Assembly: GCA_020072645.1 (NCBI GenBank)
Contig: JAIQGK010000019.1
Location: 1-64,000 of the forward strand
Length of the DNA: 64,000 nt
Source of the DNA: Terriglobia bacterium
Lineage (GTDB): Bacteria > Acidobacteriota > Terriglobia > Terriglobales > Acidobacteriaceae
Direction of reading: 5' to 3'
In this document: piece by piece, positions 1-9,346 of the stretch
How the letters are laid out: each line of letters begins with the position of its first letter
How positions within the stretch are numbered: position 1 is the stretch's first letter
Position numbers and translations under genes: made by a program
The notes under the pieces: model-generated
Told to the model about the DNA's origin: nothing
Seen by the model: the letters and a program-made list of their open reading frames with translations, nothing else
The model's database searches: none

Positions 1-146
1 GCAACACCGTCACGAACATCTTCTTCCCTGGCTTCACCATTACAACTGGCACCGTCCTCATGGTAGCCTCAACCATGTTCCACCTATCAGCCGCTCCGGC
101 CTCGATCGGAACAACCTCTTGAGACTCCACATCTAACCCGGCTGGT

Positions 147-1313
147 GTGGCTTTAACCCCCGATGGAACGCGGGCTTACGTCAGCAATTCTCTTGGCGGT
201 ACAGTCTCAGTGATTGATACAGCCAGCAACACCGTGATTGCAACCATTAGCGTGGGCCGTTTTCTTGGACCAGCCGCGGTTACGCCCGACGGCAAAAGCG
301 TCTATGTGCCAGGTGCCGTTGAAGTGGCGGTAATCAGCACGGCCACAAACAGCGTGGTGTCCAGGATTCCCACCCCAGCCCACGCGACCGCTGTCGCTAT
401 CACTCCCGACGGAACCCGCGCTTACGCGGTGGGCACCAACAATGTTGTTGTGATTGACACTGCCACCAACACAGTTCTGCAGTCCATAGGCGTAAGTTCG
501 TCTGTGTCCTTCTTTCCTGCTCCGATTATTGCCATTACGCCTGGGGGAGACACTGTCTACGTAGGCGGCGGGAACAGTCCCGTTGTTCAGGCGATAGCTA
601 CCGCGAGCAACACCGTGGTGGCAACGATCCCCATCCCTGGGTCCTTCGTGTTCGTTGGTGGGCTTGCCATCACGCCGGACGGCAGCCGGGTCTATGTATC
701 GAATGGATTTGACGCAGTGAGCATAATCGACACGGCCACCAACACACTGGAGCCTTCCCCGATTCAAGTCGGCCAGTTTTCAGCCGGAGTAGCGGTTACT
801 CCGGATGGAGCGTCTGTCTATGTTGCAAACCAAGGGAGCAACAACGTCTCCGTGATTTCAACCGCTACAAATACTGTGGTGGCAACGGTACCGGCGGGGT
901 TTAGTCCGTTCGCCATCGCGATTGCCAACCTGAGCACGCCCTTCTCCCGGTTCGCGATCAGCGGGCTGAGCGTGAACAAGAACGGATTTACGGAGTCGGG
1001 CACCTTCACCCTGGGCGCAAACAGCTCCGGACTGGACCTGGCGGCCCAGCCGCTCACCATCACCGTGGATAACTTCACGCTGACCATTCCAGCAGGTTCG
1101 TTCAAGCAAGTCGGGGGAAACATGCACTTCGTGTTCAGCGGGACCATTAACGGTTTGCCCGTGAGCATGACGCTGATGGCGACCGGGAGCACGAACAACA
1201 GTTTCAAGTACTCGGTGGCCGTCAACGGTGTAGACCTCACCGGCCAGCCAAATCCAGCAACCGTGGGACTGCAGATCGGAGAGAACACCGGCAGCACCAC
1301 AGCGCCGTTCTAA
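147..1313 (+). CDS. YVTN-type beta-propeller protein, N-terminus incomplete
   Basis: A beta-propeller of the YVTN/40-residue repeat family. Repeats of the form TPDG..YV...SN.VSVIDTATNTVVATI run through about residues 1-255. A separate beta-rich C-terminal region of about 130 residues follows (FAISGLSVNKNGFTESGTF...). Such proteins are normally exported and structural or binding in role; no enzyme motif is visible. The GTG at 147 is only the first usable start. The reading frame is open back to a TGA at 120-122, and the residues before 147 (SNPAG) already belong to a propeller repeat, so the true N-terminus and signal peptide are missing. Upstream of the TGA the same frame is open to base 3 and reads NTVTNIF..., which could be earlier decayed repeats. 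It is either a truncated gene or one broken by a nonsense or frameshift change. Confidence 0.75.
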   Translation: MALTPDGTRAYVSNSLGGTVSVIDTASNTVIATISVGRFLGPAAVTPDGKSVYVPGAVEVAVISTATNSVVSRIPTPAHATAVAITPDGTRAYAVGTNNVVVIDTATNTVLQSIGVSSSVSFFPAPIIAITPGGDTVYVGGGNSPVVQAIATASNTVVATIPIPGSFVFVGGLAITPDGSRVYVSNGFDAVSIIDTATNTLEPSPIQVGQFSAGVAVTPDGASVYVANQGSNNVSVISTATNTVVATVPAGFSPFAIAIANLSTPFSRFAISGLSVNKNGFTESGTFTLGANSSGLDLAAQPLTITVDNFTLTIPAGSFKQVGGNMHFVFSGTINGLPVSMTLMATGSTNNSFKYSVAVNGVDLTGQPNPATVGLQIGENTGSTTAPF

Positions 1314-1465
1314 GCAGCTTAAGGACGAAACAAGAAGCGGTAGAAGGCATTGGCCATCGGCCGTAACTTAGCTCTGGCCGGGGCAAAACGGCCATCGCGC
1401 TGTTTTGGGTTTCCTGGTTTGGCTAACTACTAATTACCAATTACTAAATACGAAAGGAGTTTCTT

Positions 1466-1945
1466 ATGAGAAAGCATGTTCGGATCTTTGCAGTGTTGAC
1501 TGTATGCGCTCTTGCCTTTGGGGCCTGGACCATGTTGAATGCGCAAAACCAAAATCAGGGCAATGGTTTTTCTGGCGGAACTTATCTGACCACCATCACA
1601 GATGCCAATACCAACGCATTTGCGTCGCGCTCGGTCATTACACTGAGCGCGGACCACGCCATGTCGTCCATTGACTCCGGACAGGGCGGGCCTGCCTTCC
1701 AGTTCAGCAGCCAGATGGGCACATGGGCCAATCCCGCCTCCGGCGTGGTGGGCCGGACCCTGGATTTCTCGTTCCCCAGCGCCGGCATCGCCCGCGTGGA
1801 TTACGTCTTCACCACCATTAATAAGGACACGGCGAGCGGGACCATCACCCTGACCGTTTTCGGGCTGAATGACGATCCCCAGGGCAGCGGCGGGACCGTG
1901 GCAGGCCACTTCAACTTCACCGGCGTAAAGGTGACCGCGCAATAA
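1466..1945 (+). CDS. secreted protein of unknown function
   Basis: A 159-residue protein that I do not recognise. Residues 1-26 form a classical signal peptide (basic start, hydrophobic core, cleavage after LNA). The mature part is Gly/Ser/Thr-rich and beta-like, with no Cys and no catalytic motif. The start is well supported by AAAGGAG about 7 bases before the ATG. It lies between two other secreted-protein genes on the same strand, but a strong hairpin follows it, so it is probably transcribed on its own or ends a transcript. Confidence 0.75.
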   Translation: MRKHVRIFAVLTVCALAFGAWTMLNAQNQNQGNGFSGGTYLTTITDANTNAFASRSVITLSADHAMSSIDSGQGGPAFQFSSQMGTWANPASGVVGRTLDFSFPSAGIARVDYVFTTINKDTASGTITLTVFGLNDDPQGSGGTVAGHFNFTGVKVTAQ

Positions 1946-1985
1946 CTACTGTTCCGGCCGTTGTCCATCGGTCGGGCGATATCGG

Positions 1986-2016
1986 GAGCAGGGATTGTGA
2001 GCAACAGTCCCTGCTC
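1986..2016 (+). terminator. hairpin after the 1466-1945 gene
   Basis: Perfect arms GAGCAGGGA (1986-1994) and TCCCTGCTC (2008-2016), extended inward by about four more pairs to a short loop. Loosely T-rich sequence follows (ATCCTTTGGTTTT). It lies between two same-strand genes and probably acts as an intrinsic terminator. Confidence 0.6.
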
Positions 2017-2064
2017 TCAGATCCTTTGGTTTTGCGAACCGCTTTTCCCTGAAAGGAACGAACT

Positions 2065-2922
2065 ATGTCTAGAAAGTTTTTTCTCTCCCTGTTGCTTTTC
2101 GCCGGTCTTCAACTTTCCGCGCAGACTTTCCACTTCCAGATTTTTGACGTGCCCAACAGCGCTTCAACCGAAGCGGACAACATCAATGCTCGCGGAAATA
2201 TTGCAGGGTTCTTCTTCGACCATGCCGGCGTTCAGCACGGCTTCTTTTTCACCTCCATCTCAGGCAATTTCACGCAAATTGATTTTCCCGGCGCAACCGT
2301 TACCAAGACCGTGGGATTGAATAATCGTGAAGACATTGTGGGCGCGTTCACTGACGCCTCAGGAAACCAGCATGGATTGCTGCGCGACGGCATCACCGGC
2401 GCTTTTTCCCAGATCGATTTTCCCGGCGCGGTCTCCACGCAGGCGCTCAGTATTAATGACGCGCGAGAGATTGCCGGCAGCTTCAATGACACGGCAGGAC
2501 GCACGCATGGATTTCTGCTCAGCTCCGGCGTCTTCACGCAGATCGATTTTCCCGGCGCGACCGGCACGTTTATCTTCGGCATCAACGATCACGGAGATCT
2601 CGCGGGCGCTTTCACTGACGCATCGGGGAACTTTCATGCGTTTACCCGGCAGGGCGGCGTCTTTACTCCAGTCAACTTCCCTGGGACTACCACCTTCTCC
2701 TTTGCTTTCGGCCTGAACGCCCGGCCCAACATCGTTGGCAGCTTCGGGGACGCTTCCGGAAATGGGCACGGCTTCCTGGAGCAGAATGGTGTCTTTATTC
2801 AACTGGATTTCCCCGGCGCGGCTTCAACCGATGGCGATGGCATCAACGCCGCGGGCGTGATTGTCGGCGATTTCTTTGACAACGCCGGCGTGGAACACGG
2901 ATATATCGCGACCAAACAATAA
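2065..2922 (+). CDS. HAF-repeat extracellular protein
   Basis: A 285-residue secreted protein with an N-terminal signal peptide (about residues 1-19, cleavage near LSAQ). About six or seven repeats follow of the type FTQIDFPGA....GIN..G.IVGAF.DASGN.HGFL. These repeats (His-Ala-Phe, HAF family) are known from putative extracellular proteins of Acidobacteria and some Proteobacteria and are expected to form a propeller. The molecular function is unknown. The start has AAAGGAACGAACT before the ATG. It sits in a run of secreted proteins, and its repeats are similar enough at DNA level to suggest expansion by duplication. Confidence 0.85.
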   Translation: MSRKFFLSLLLFAGLQLSAQTFHFQIFDVPNSASTEADNINARGNIAGFFFDHAGVQHGFFFTSISGNFTQIDFPGATVTKTVGLNNREDIVGAFTDASGNQHGLLRDGITGAFSQIDFPGAVSTQALSINDAREIAGSFNDTAGRTHGFLLSSGVFTQIDFPGATGTFIFGINDHGDLAGAFTDASGNFHAFTRQGGVFTPVNFPGTTTFSFAFGLNARPNIVGSFGDASGNGHGFLEQNGVFIQLDFPGAASTDGDGINAAGVIVGDFFDNAGVEHGYIATKQ

Positions 2923-2976
2923 CTATCGAACCGGACTTTGGGCTCTTGTCATTTCACTTTAAGAAAGGAAATTACC

Positions 2977-3501
2977 ATGACAGTACTTATTCAGAAACTA
3001 TCAAAGCTGCGTTTTGCCGCAGTAATTCGCGTAGCGCTCGCGCTGTTTATCGTTGTCTTCGGAGCCGGCGTCACGCTCGCTCAAACCCAGCAGGTATCGT
3101 TCACCGCCACCGGCACGGCAGTGATTACGGGCGTGACGAAGCTGCCCGGCGGACTGACCCAGTTGACTGGCACCGTTTCTGGCAATGCGACGCACTTGGG
3201 GGACGTCACGGGGCCAATAACACGTATCCAGGATAATCAGGGGAACTTTGGCACCACTGAAGTTTTCATCGCGGCTAACGGGAAGGACAGCATATTCCTT
3301 TCCGTGAGTGGGACCTTTCAGGGTAAGGGCGGGGGCGATAAGTGTGTGATCACTTCCACAGGAACGTACACAATTACCGGCGGGACGGGCGCCTTCGCCA
3401 ATGCCACAGGGAGCGGGACAATCGCGACGACGATCGACTTGTGCGCTGGTACCGCCATCGGGACATATACGGGAACGATCTCGCAGCCGAACTCGAACTA
3501 G
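2977..3501 (+). CDS. secreted beta-barrel-like protein, unknown function
   Basis: A 174-residue protein. I chose the ATG at 2977 because AAGAAAGGAA lies just before it; the frame is open further upstream, but without a ribosome binding site. Residues 1-32 form a signal peptide ending near LAQ. The mature part is rich in Gly and Thr and contains ITGGTGAFANATGSGT, a motif seen in many small secreted bacterial proteins with an allene-oxide-cyclase or dirigent-like barrel. That fold is an inference from the motif. Two Cys residues (in DKCVIT and DLCAGT) could form a disulfide. No catalytic role can be assigned. Confidence 0.7.
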   Translation: MTVLIQKLSKLRFAAVIRVALALFIVVFGAGVTLAQTQQVSFTATGTAVITGVTKLPGGLTQLTGTVSGNATHLGDVTGPITRIQDNQGNFGTTEVFIAANGKDSIFLSVSGTFQGKGGGDKCVITSTGTYTITGGTGAFANATGSGTIATTIDLCAGTAIGTYTGTISQPNSN

Positions 3502-3524
3502 AGAGAGTCTTGCGTAGCACTCCG

Positions 3525-3558
3525 ACCCAGGCACGCGCCGGTTTTCGCGTGCTTGGGT
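3525..3558 (+). terminator. intergenic hairpin
   Basis: ACCCAGGCACGCG (3525-3537) pairs with CGCGTGCTTGGGT (3546-3558) with one G-T pair and a loop of about eight bases. It follows a stop codon and precedes the next same-strand gene. There is no clear T-run, so it may be a weak terminator or an mRNA-stabilising hairpin. Confidence 0.45.
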
Positions 3559-3605
3559 GAGAAAGTCGTGCCGTCTACTGCAGCTTTTTGAAAGGATCAA
3601 TACCT

Positions 3606-6353
3606 ATGTTTAGAAAACTCCTGCTGCTCGTAATGCTTGCCACAGGTTCCACCATCATTCACGCTCAGACCATCGTCCCCATGTTTGGCGGCAATGCCCA
3701 GCATACGGCCATCTACACTCCTGCGGCGCAGCACTTGAATTCCATTCACTGGTCTGCCTCGATCGACCTGAACAACACCGGGGCGCTGGCGCACTATGGC
3801 GCTCCGCTGATAACGCCGGCCAACACCATCGTCGTTCCGCAAAAGACGGGTTCCAGTGGCGGCTTCCAAATCAACGTCTTCAATGCCGTCAATGGGGCCG
3901 CGATGTACTCGCTAACCACGGACTACACCCAGCCTTCGCACAACTGGATTCTTCCTTATCAGCCGGCGCTGGCCGTCAACTCCGTGGACACGCGGCTCTA
4001 CTACCCCGGGAACGGCGGGACAATCTACTACATTGATAATCCCGATTCAGTCAGCCACGGCGCTCCGGTGCAGCAGGTCTTCTATACGACTCTGGCGAAC
4101 TACCAGGCGAACGCCTCGGCCTTCAACTCCACCGTGTTCATCAACACGCCCATCACAAGCGACTCAAGCGGCAACGTGTTTTTCGGTTTCCGCGTGCAGG
4201 GCACCGCGCCCGCGCCGCTCAGCACTACGCAAAGCGGGTTTGCGCGCATCGATCCCAACGGCAACGCCACATTTGTTCTTGCCGGAAACGCGGCCGCTGA
4301 CGCAACCATCGGGCGCGACACCCACAACTCCGCTCCCGCGCTCAGCAACGACGGCACTACCGTCTATGTAGTAGTGAAAGGCGCAAGCAGTGACACCTAT
4401 GGCTACCTTCTGGGGCTTGACAGCACTACGCTGGCCACCAAGTTCAAGGTCTTCCTGAAAGATCCACGCAACAACAACGCCAATAACGCTGACATCATCG
4501 ACGACAGCACGGCTTCACCCATGGTCGGCCCGGACGGAGACGTCTATTTTGGCGTTCTCGGCAATCCCTTCAACGGCTCGCGCGGCTTCTTGCTTCACTT
4601 CAGCTCCGATCTAACTGTGGAGCATCCGGCAGGCGGCTTTGGCTGGGACAACACTCCCGCTATCGTGCCCGCGAGCATGGTGCCTTCTTATACCGGGACT
4701 TCGAGCTACCTGATCTTCAGCAAGTACAACAACTACGCCAATGCCGGAGGCGACAGCGCTGACGGCGTGAACCGCATCGCCCTGCTCGACCCCAACGCAA
4801 CCCAGGTGGATGCGCATGCCTCATCCAACGGCATGTTGATCATGCGCGAAGTGCTGACCGTGATCGGCCCGACGGCAGACGTGGAGAACCGTTCGACCAC
4901 GCTTCCCCTAGCCGTGCGTGAGTGGTGCATCAACACCGCCGCAGTCAATCCTGCTACCAACAGCATCTTCACGCCCAGTGAAGACGGACGCACCTATCGC
5001 TGGAACCTGATCACCAATTCTTTGTCGGAATGGGTGACGCTGGGGCCGGGAGTGGGCGAGCCTTATGTGCCCACGGTGATCGGCCCGGACGGCACAGTCT
5101 TTACCCTTAACGGCGGCACGCTATGGGCGCTGGGAAATCTGAGCGGTGTGGGCGTGGCCGTGAGCTCTTCCACTCCTGACGTGCGCTCCGCCGTGGTGGG
5201 ACAGTCGCTTACCTTCACTGCATCGATCACCAACACCGGCGGCTCCGGCCCGACTCCAACTGGAACGGTGACTTTTAGTGACACAACCTACGCCGTAGTG
5301 AATTCCACGCTGCAAACGACCACTGTCACGCTGGCTTCCAATGTGCCGCTGGACGCCAACGGCCATGCGACGTTCACCAGTTCGTCGCTCACGGCTGATC
5401 AGCATTTCATCACTGCGCAGTACAGCGGCGATTCCAACTTTATACCCGGCAGTTCTTCTCTGGTGCAGTCGATTCACGCAGGCGCGTCGTCCACGGCTCT
5501 GGCTTCATCGCCGAATCCGTCCGGTGTGGGCCAGTCCGTTACTTTCACCGCCACTGTTGCTTCTGTGCCCCCGGCCGCCGGCACTCCCACGGGCCAAGTG
5601 ACTTTTTCACAGGGCAACACCGTGCTTGCGCAAGCGCCATTGAACTCCAGCGGACAGGTCTCATTCAGCACCTCGGCGCTCGGCGCAGGCAGTGACACCA
5701 TCACTGCGACCTACGCTTCCGATCCGTTATTCGCGACGAGCAGCGGCAGCACCCTGCAAACTGTTCAGAGCTCCTTCACTACCACTACGACTGCAGTTTC
5801 ATCGGCCAATCCTTCTGTTTTCAGCCAGTCGGTGACCTTCACTGCCACTGTTAGTTCCAGCGGAGGCGTGCCTTCCGGCACAGTCACGTTTAAAGATGGC
5901 ACCACGACGCTGGGGACTTCCACGCTTGATGGCGCAGGCCACGCAACCTTCACCACCTCGACCCTCGCCGTCGCTTCGCATTCCATTACCGCTGCGTACA
6001 ACGGCAACTCTACTTTTAATCCGAGCACATCTTCTGTCCTGACTCAGACCGTAAATAAGGATGGGACCACCAGCGCGGTGACTTCATCGCTCAACCCGTC
6101 GAACCACGGCCAGAGCGTCACTTTCACCGCGACTGTAATAGCCAGTTCTCCGGGAACGGCTGTGCCTGGAGGGAGCGTCACGTTTAAAGATGGAACCAAG
6201 ACACTTAGCACCAAAACTTTGAACTCTTCCGGCCAGGCCACGTTCTCGACTTCCACCCTGGCTCGGGGTAGTCATTCGATAACCATTGTCTATGGAGGCA
6301 GTACCAGCTTTCTGGGCAGCACTTCACCGGTGCTTACGCAGACGGTGAATTAG
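3606..6353 (+). CDS. large secreted propeller protein with bacterial Ig-like repeats
   Basis: About 915 residues from the ATG at 3606 (AAAGGATC lies just before it; a TTG at 3588 is also in frame). A signal peptide of about 20 residues ends at HAQ. Residues about 20-520 look like a PQQ/quinoprotein-type beta-propeller, with recurring GPDG.V..F and L.LD.TT.. strands. From about residue 530 there are at least four Ig-like repeats of the Big_3 type, each with SxxxPS..GQSVTFTATV....PTGTVTF.DG...LGT..L...G.A.F.TS.L..G.H.ITA.Y.GD..F..S.S. Such repeats are common in Acidobacteria surface proteins and suggest adhesion or extracellular matrix binding. No anchor or sorting motif is seen at the C-terminus. 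Confidence 0.85.
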   Translation: MFRKLLLLVMLATGSTIIHAQTIVPMFGGNAQHTAIYTPAAQHLNSIHWSASIDLNNTGALAHYGAPLITPANTIVVPQKTGSSGGFQINVFNAVNGAAMYSLTTDYTQPSHNWILPYQPALAVNSVDTRLYYPGNGGTIYYIDNPDSVSHGAPVQQVFYTTLANYQANASAFNSTVFINTPITSDSSGNVFFGFRVQGTAPAPLSTTQSGFARIDPNGNATFVLAGNAAADATIGRDTHNSAPALSNDGTTVYVVVKGASSDTYGYLLGLDSTTLATKFKVFLKDPRNNNANNADIIDDSTASPMVGPDGDVYFGVLGNPFNGSRGFLLHFSSDLTVEHPAGGFGWDNTPAIVPASMVPSYTGTSSYLIFSKYNNYANAGGDSADGVNRIALLDPNATQVDAHASSNGMLIMREVLTVIGPTADVENRSTTLPLAVREWCINTAAVNPATNSIFTPSEDGRTYRWNLITNSLSEWVTLGPGVGEPYVPTVIGPDGTVFTLNGGTLWALGNLSGVGVAVSSSTPDVRSAVVGQSLTFTASITNTGGSGPTPTGTVTFSDTTYAVVNSTLQTTTVTLASNVPLDANGHATFTSSSLTADQHFITAQYSGDSNFIPGSSSLVQSIHAGASSTALASSPNPSGVGQSVTFTATVASVPPAAGTPTGQVTFSQGNTVLAQAPLNSSGQVSFSTSALGAGSDTITATYASDPLFATSSGSTLQTVQSSFTTTTTAVSSANPSVFSQSVTFTATVSSSGGVPSGTVTFKDGTTTLGTSTLDGAGHATFTTSTLAVASHSITAAYNGNSTFNPSTSSVLTQTVNKDGTTSAVTSSLNPSNHGQSVTFTATVIASSPGTAVPGGSVTFKDGTKTLSTKTLNSSGQATFSTSTLARGSHSITIVYGGSTSFLGSTSPVLTQTVN

Positions 6354-6366
6354 GAAGAACTAAGAT

Positions 6367-6409
6367 TGGGTAATTTGATGATTGAGTCATTCGAAAATCA
6401 AATTACCCA
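6367..6409. repeat. 13-bp perfect inverted repeat
   Basis: TGGGTAATTTGAT (6367-6379) and its exact complement ATCAAATTACCCA (6397-6409) are separated by 17 bases. It lies just after the stop of the large secreted protein. It is AT-richer than its surroundings and has no T-run, so it may be a regulatory or processing element rather than a terminator. Confidence 0.5.
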
Positions 6410-6552
6410 GTCGCCCCTGCTGAAGAATCAAAGCGACGAGTTTTGAGGAAAGCAGTGTCGGAAACTGTGAGAGTTGAGTTTGTCTCACGTGATGGGTTCA
6501 AATTTACAAAGCCTGCGAGTGCCGAAAGGAATTTTGTCTCAACGACGCGGAA

Positions 6553-6588
6553 AACCGCCTTGCGAGAATCTTTGCTCGCAAGGCGGTT
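6553..6588. terminator. bidirectional intrinsic terminator
   Basis: A 14-bp perfect stem, AACCGCCTTGCGAG (6553-6566) with CTCGCAAGGCGGTT (6575-6588), and an 8-base loop. T-rich flanks occur on both strands (GTTTTCC to the right, TTTTCC in the reverse direction). It sits between the convergent genes ending at 6353 (+) and 6624 (-). Confidence 0.85.
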
Positions 6589-6623
6589 GTTTTCCTATGA
6601 ATGATTGGTTCGTCCCCTGCGCA

Positions 6624-9332
6624 TCAGTGATGCGAATACGGTGACACGAGCGGCGCCACTTCCACCACGGTCATCATCCCGCGATCTTCATGCGCCAGGA
6701 TGTGACAGTGAATGACATACCATCCCGGATAATCGACAAAGCGGCTGCGCAGCTTGAAATAACCCTTGATCGTGATCTGCGTGCCATCACTCTTCTTTGC
6801 GGAAACGCCCGAAGGAATTGGAAAGACGTCCCACCAGATTCTGTGCGTGGCTGGCACTGTGGCGCGGCAAGGCTTCCACGTGGCAGGATTATCGGGATTC
6901 ACCAGGCACTGTCCCGGCTGAAGCGGAGCGCTGCTATTGGTGGAAACGACGTACATCGGCGTCTTTCCATCTGCCAGCGGCGCGTTCGGGGCGAAGACCT
7001 CCGTGACCTGGAATGGATTGATATGAATGTGGAATGGATGCGAAATGAAGGTTGAGTTGTTCGTGACCGTCCACTCTTCAACATTATTTAAGAGCACGGC
7101 CACACCAACCTCACCGCTGAACTGTTTACCGTTGATGCTGTGGACCGCTGCCGGCGACTTGGGCGGAGGTCCGTTGTTGAACTGCTGCGGAATCGTGCCG
7201 AAGTCGATGACCTGCGTTCCCCTAACTTCGTTGTCAGTTATATCGTTCAGGTCGGGAGGAAAGGTCTTGGCTGGCGAGGCGTCAGGGAATGGCATGTTGA
7301 CCGGCGTGCCCGCCACCTTGATCGTCGCCAGGGCAATGTTGAATGGTCCACGGTTCGGCGGATTGGGCTCAAGATCGCTCGGATCAACCGTGTTGTGGAC
7401 CTGCAGAGGATACGTACATCCGCCCGGCGTTGTGCACGGTTTGGCCTGCACCAGCAGATCAATACGGTTGCCTCCGGCCAGGATGAACCCTTTGTTGCTG
7501 CTATTCGCGTAGTTGTCAGTGTAGAGTTGGACGCCATCGATGGCTAGCGTCTTCCAGTTCACTCCTTGCGGAGCGAGGAAGAGAACACCGGCGCGGCTTG
7601 AGGCATTAAGGATGCGCCACATCTGCACCTCGCCAGGCTTCATGCTGATGATCGGATTCGTGCGGCCATTCAAAGAAAAGTCCGGCCCCTTGTCCTGTCC
7701 TGCCCCGCCCTTGAGGTTAGGCGAAGTGCCAAACTGGTCGATGACGAGCACCGGCTGGGTGCGCGTCCATTCTTTTGCGTAGGCCTTGTAGACTTCATTG
7801 ATTTCGTCGTCGTACTGGCCTTCAATGATGAACGCGCCGGCGAATCCGTTGGCCACGTCGATGGTGGTGGAGCCGTGCTTATGCGCATGATACCAGTGCG
7901 TACCCGGCGATTGCCCCATTTTCAGTGGTCCACCTTGTTCGGTGACGGAGAGGGCCTCGATCCCCTGGTGCGCTTCCATTTCTCTCATACCCGCGCCTCC
8001 CTTGGCCGGCGGCGTAGGAACCACCTCGGGAAACTTCGGCAGCCTGAAGCAGTATGGAAAGCTGCCGATGTAGTACTGCGGCCAATCCTTGCGATCGAGC
8101 GATGCCTGGTTGACAGGCCAGAGCTTGTTGCCGATTTCCGGTTGCTGGTCGAACCTCTGCAGAAGTTCCTTTTGCATGTCAGTGTACGCTTTTGGGAGAT
8201 CGTCCCAGGTCACCGGCCATTCCACATGCGATCCCTTGGACAGCTCCGCCTCGCACTTGGTGAAAAACTCATCGAAATTTGGCGGCTGGGGCGGCGCAGG
8301 ATTGCCGGTGAGTCGCTTGGAGGAGAGTACCTGCAGAAAAACATTGTCTCCTGTGGAGTTGGGATTGGTGTGAGTGCCATGGAAGTGGAAATTCGCCGTG
8401 GTTGAGCCGTGAAAGCAGTTCGGAAAGTTGTCGTTGCCAGGATATCCCGCTGAGGTGCTTTCGCAAGCATTTCTATCGCCGGAGTCGATCGACTGGCCGA
8501 ACTTCGACGGGTCGATCTCGTTCAGAAAGGTCAGCTCAATGAAATCGCCGACACGCGCCCGCAACGTGGGTCCGAGCATCGGATCGGCGAGGCCTTTCGT
8601 AGGCGGCGGGAATGGCGTGGTGGTGTTCGGGCTTCGAAAGGTACGAACCCATTCGGGGAAGCAGGCCTGGAAGTTCTGCGGGTCGCCGGGCTGGGAAGCC
8701 TGTGTCTTCGGTGGCTGCTTGCTCGGATCAACCACGTATGTCAGCGGATAGCGCATCGGCATGCGGACCTGCTCGGTTCCCGCGATCAGTGTTGCCCGTA
8801 GCCTGCCATCCTTGGAAACGATCTCCGGAATCCTGACCAGTGGCTGCTGCGGTGGTAAACACGGAATCTGGCTGGTGCTTGGGGGCGCATTTTGTCCGGC
8901 TCCCGGCGTCTTCTGTCCCTGCCCTTGTCCCTGGCCGTGGCCCGGCGTCTTTTGTGCGTGCGCCGGAACGGCCAACCATCCACTCAGCCAGAGCACAATG
9001 AACAAAAGGGCAAGCGGCGGCATGGGAACCACGGCCTGAATGATGATCTTTCCAATCTCTCCTTTGTGCTTGGTGCAGTGATATGTGAGCGTGCCAGTCT
9101 GAGACGGTGCAACGTAGTCGGTCTTCGACGTGAGAGAAGGCAGAATTTCATTCGAGGTGTAGCTGCCATCGTCTAAAGCAACCTGGTGCGTGTCATTGGT
9201 ATGGTTGCTCCAGGAGACGATCGAACTGGGGGGAGCGTTCAGCGGATCTCCTGGTTTAGAGCCAGGCAGATCGGGCTGAAACGCCGCTACACCACTGCTG
9301 CCGGGGACGATCTTGATGGAAAAATCAGGCAT
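6624..9332 (-). CDS. multicopper oxidase with extra N-terminal cupredoxin domain
   Basis: A 902-residue copper oxidase that should oxidise a substrate and reduce O2 to water. All four copper-binding segments are present: HFHGTH (316-321), HWYHAHKHG (479-487), HPFHIHINPF (765-774) and HCHILAHEDRGMM (875-887), the last carrying the type-1 Cys. Residues 1-100 form a small plastocyanin-like domain with His49, Cys86 and His89, but without an obvious Met ligand. Residues 104-126 then look exactly like a signal peptide (MPPLALLFIVLWLSGW..., cleavage after AHA). A Gly/Gln-rich linker follows before the oxidase. The start at 9332 has AGGAG before it, whereas the internal Met104 does not, so one long product is favoured. 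It is the last gene of a seven-gene operon, 14 bases after the cytidine deaminase stop. The topology, with a cupredoxin before a membrane segment, is odd. Confidence 0.9.
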   Translation of the reverse strand: MPDFSIKIVPGSSGVAAFQPDLPGSKPGDPLNAPPSSIVSWSNHTNDTHQVALDDGSYTSNEILPSLTSKTDYVAPSQTGTLTYHCTKHKGEIGKIIIQAVVPMPPLALLFIVLWLSGWLAVPAHAQKTPGHGQGQGQGQKTPGAGQNAPPSTSQIPCLPPQQPLVRIPEIVSKDGRLRATLIAGTEQVRMPMRYPLTYVVDPSKQPPKTQASQPGDPQNFQACFPEWVRTFRSPNTTTPFPPPTKGLADPMLGPTLRARVGDFIELTFLNEIDPSKFGQSIDSGDRNACESTSAGYPGNDNFPNCFHGSTTANFHFHGTHTNPNSTGDNVFLQVLSSKRLTGNPAPPQPPNFDEFFTKCEAELSKGSHVEWPVTWDDLPKAYTDMQKELLQRFDQQPEIGNKLWPVNQASLDRKDWPQYYIGSFPYCFRLPKFPEVVPTPPAKGGAGMREMEAHQGIEALSVTEQGGPLKMGQSPGTHWYHAHKHGSTTIDVANGFAGAFIIEGQYDDEINEVYKAYAKEWTRTQPVLVIDQFGTSPNLKGGAGQDKGPDFSLNGRTNPIISMKPGEVQMWRILNASSRAGVLFLAPQGVNWKTLAIDGVQLYTDNYANSSNKGFILAGGNRIDLLVQAKPCTTPGGCTYPLQVHNTVDPSDLEPNPPNRGPFNIALATIKVAGTPVNMPFPDASPAKTFPPDLNDITDNEVRGTQVIDFGTIPQQFNNGPPPKSPAAVHSINGKQFSGEVGVAVLLNNVEEWTVTNNSTFISHPFHIHINPFQVTEVFAPNAPLADGKTPMYVVSTNSSAPLQPGQCLVNPDNPATWKPCRATVPATHRIWWDVFPIPSGVSAKKSDGTQITIKGYFKLRSRFVDYPGWYVIHCHILAHEDRGMMTVVEVAPLVSPYSHH

Positions 9333-9346
9333 GGTGCTTCTCCTCT

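Noticed and set aside
818-1300. Long antisense ORF (160 residues) opposite the YVTN propeller gene
   Set aside because: It mirrors the codon pattern of the repeats on the other strand, and the plus-strand product fits a known family.
3001-3600. Minus-strand ORF of 199 residues across the secreted protein at 2977
   Set aside because: It is an Arg-rich shadow of a GC-rich coding frame with no start signal and spans a hairpin.
9023-9332. Separate small cupredoxin gene ending before an independent multicopper oxidase start
   Set aside because: There is no stop between the two parts and no ribosome binding site before Met104; kept as one gene and listed as a finding.
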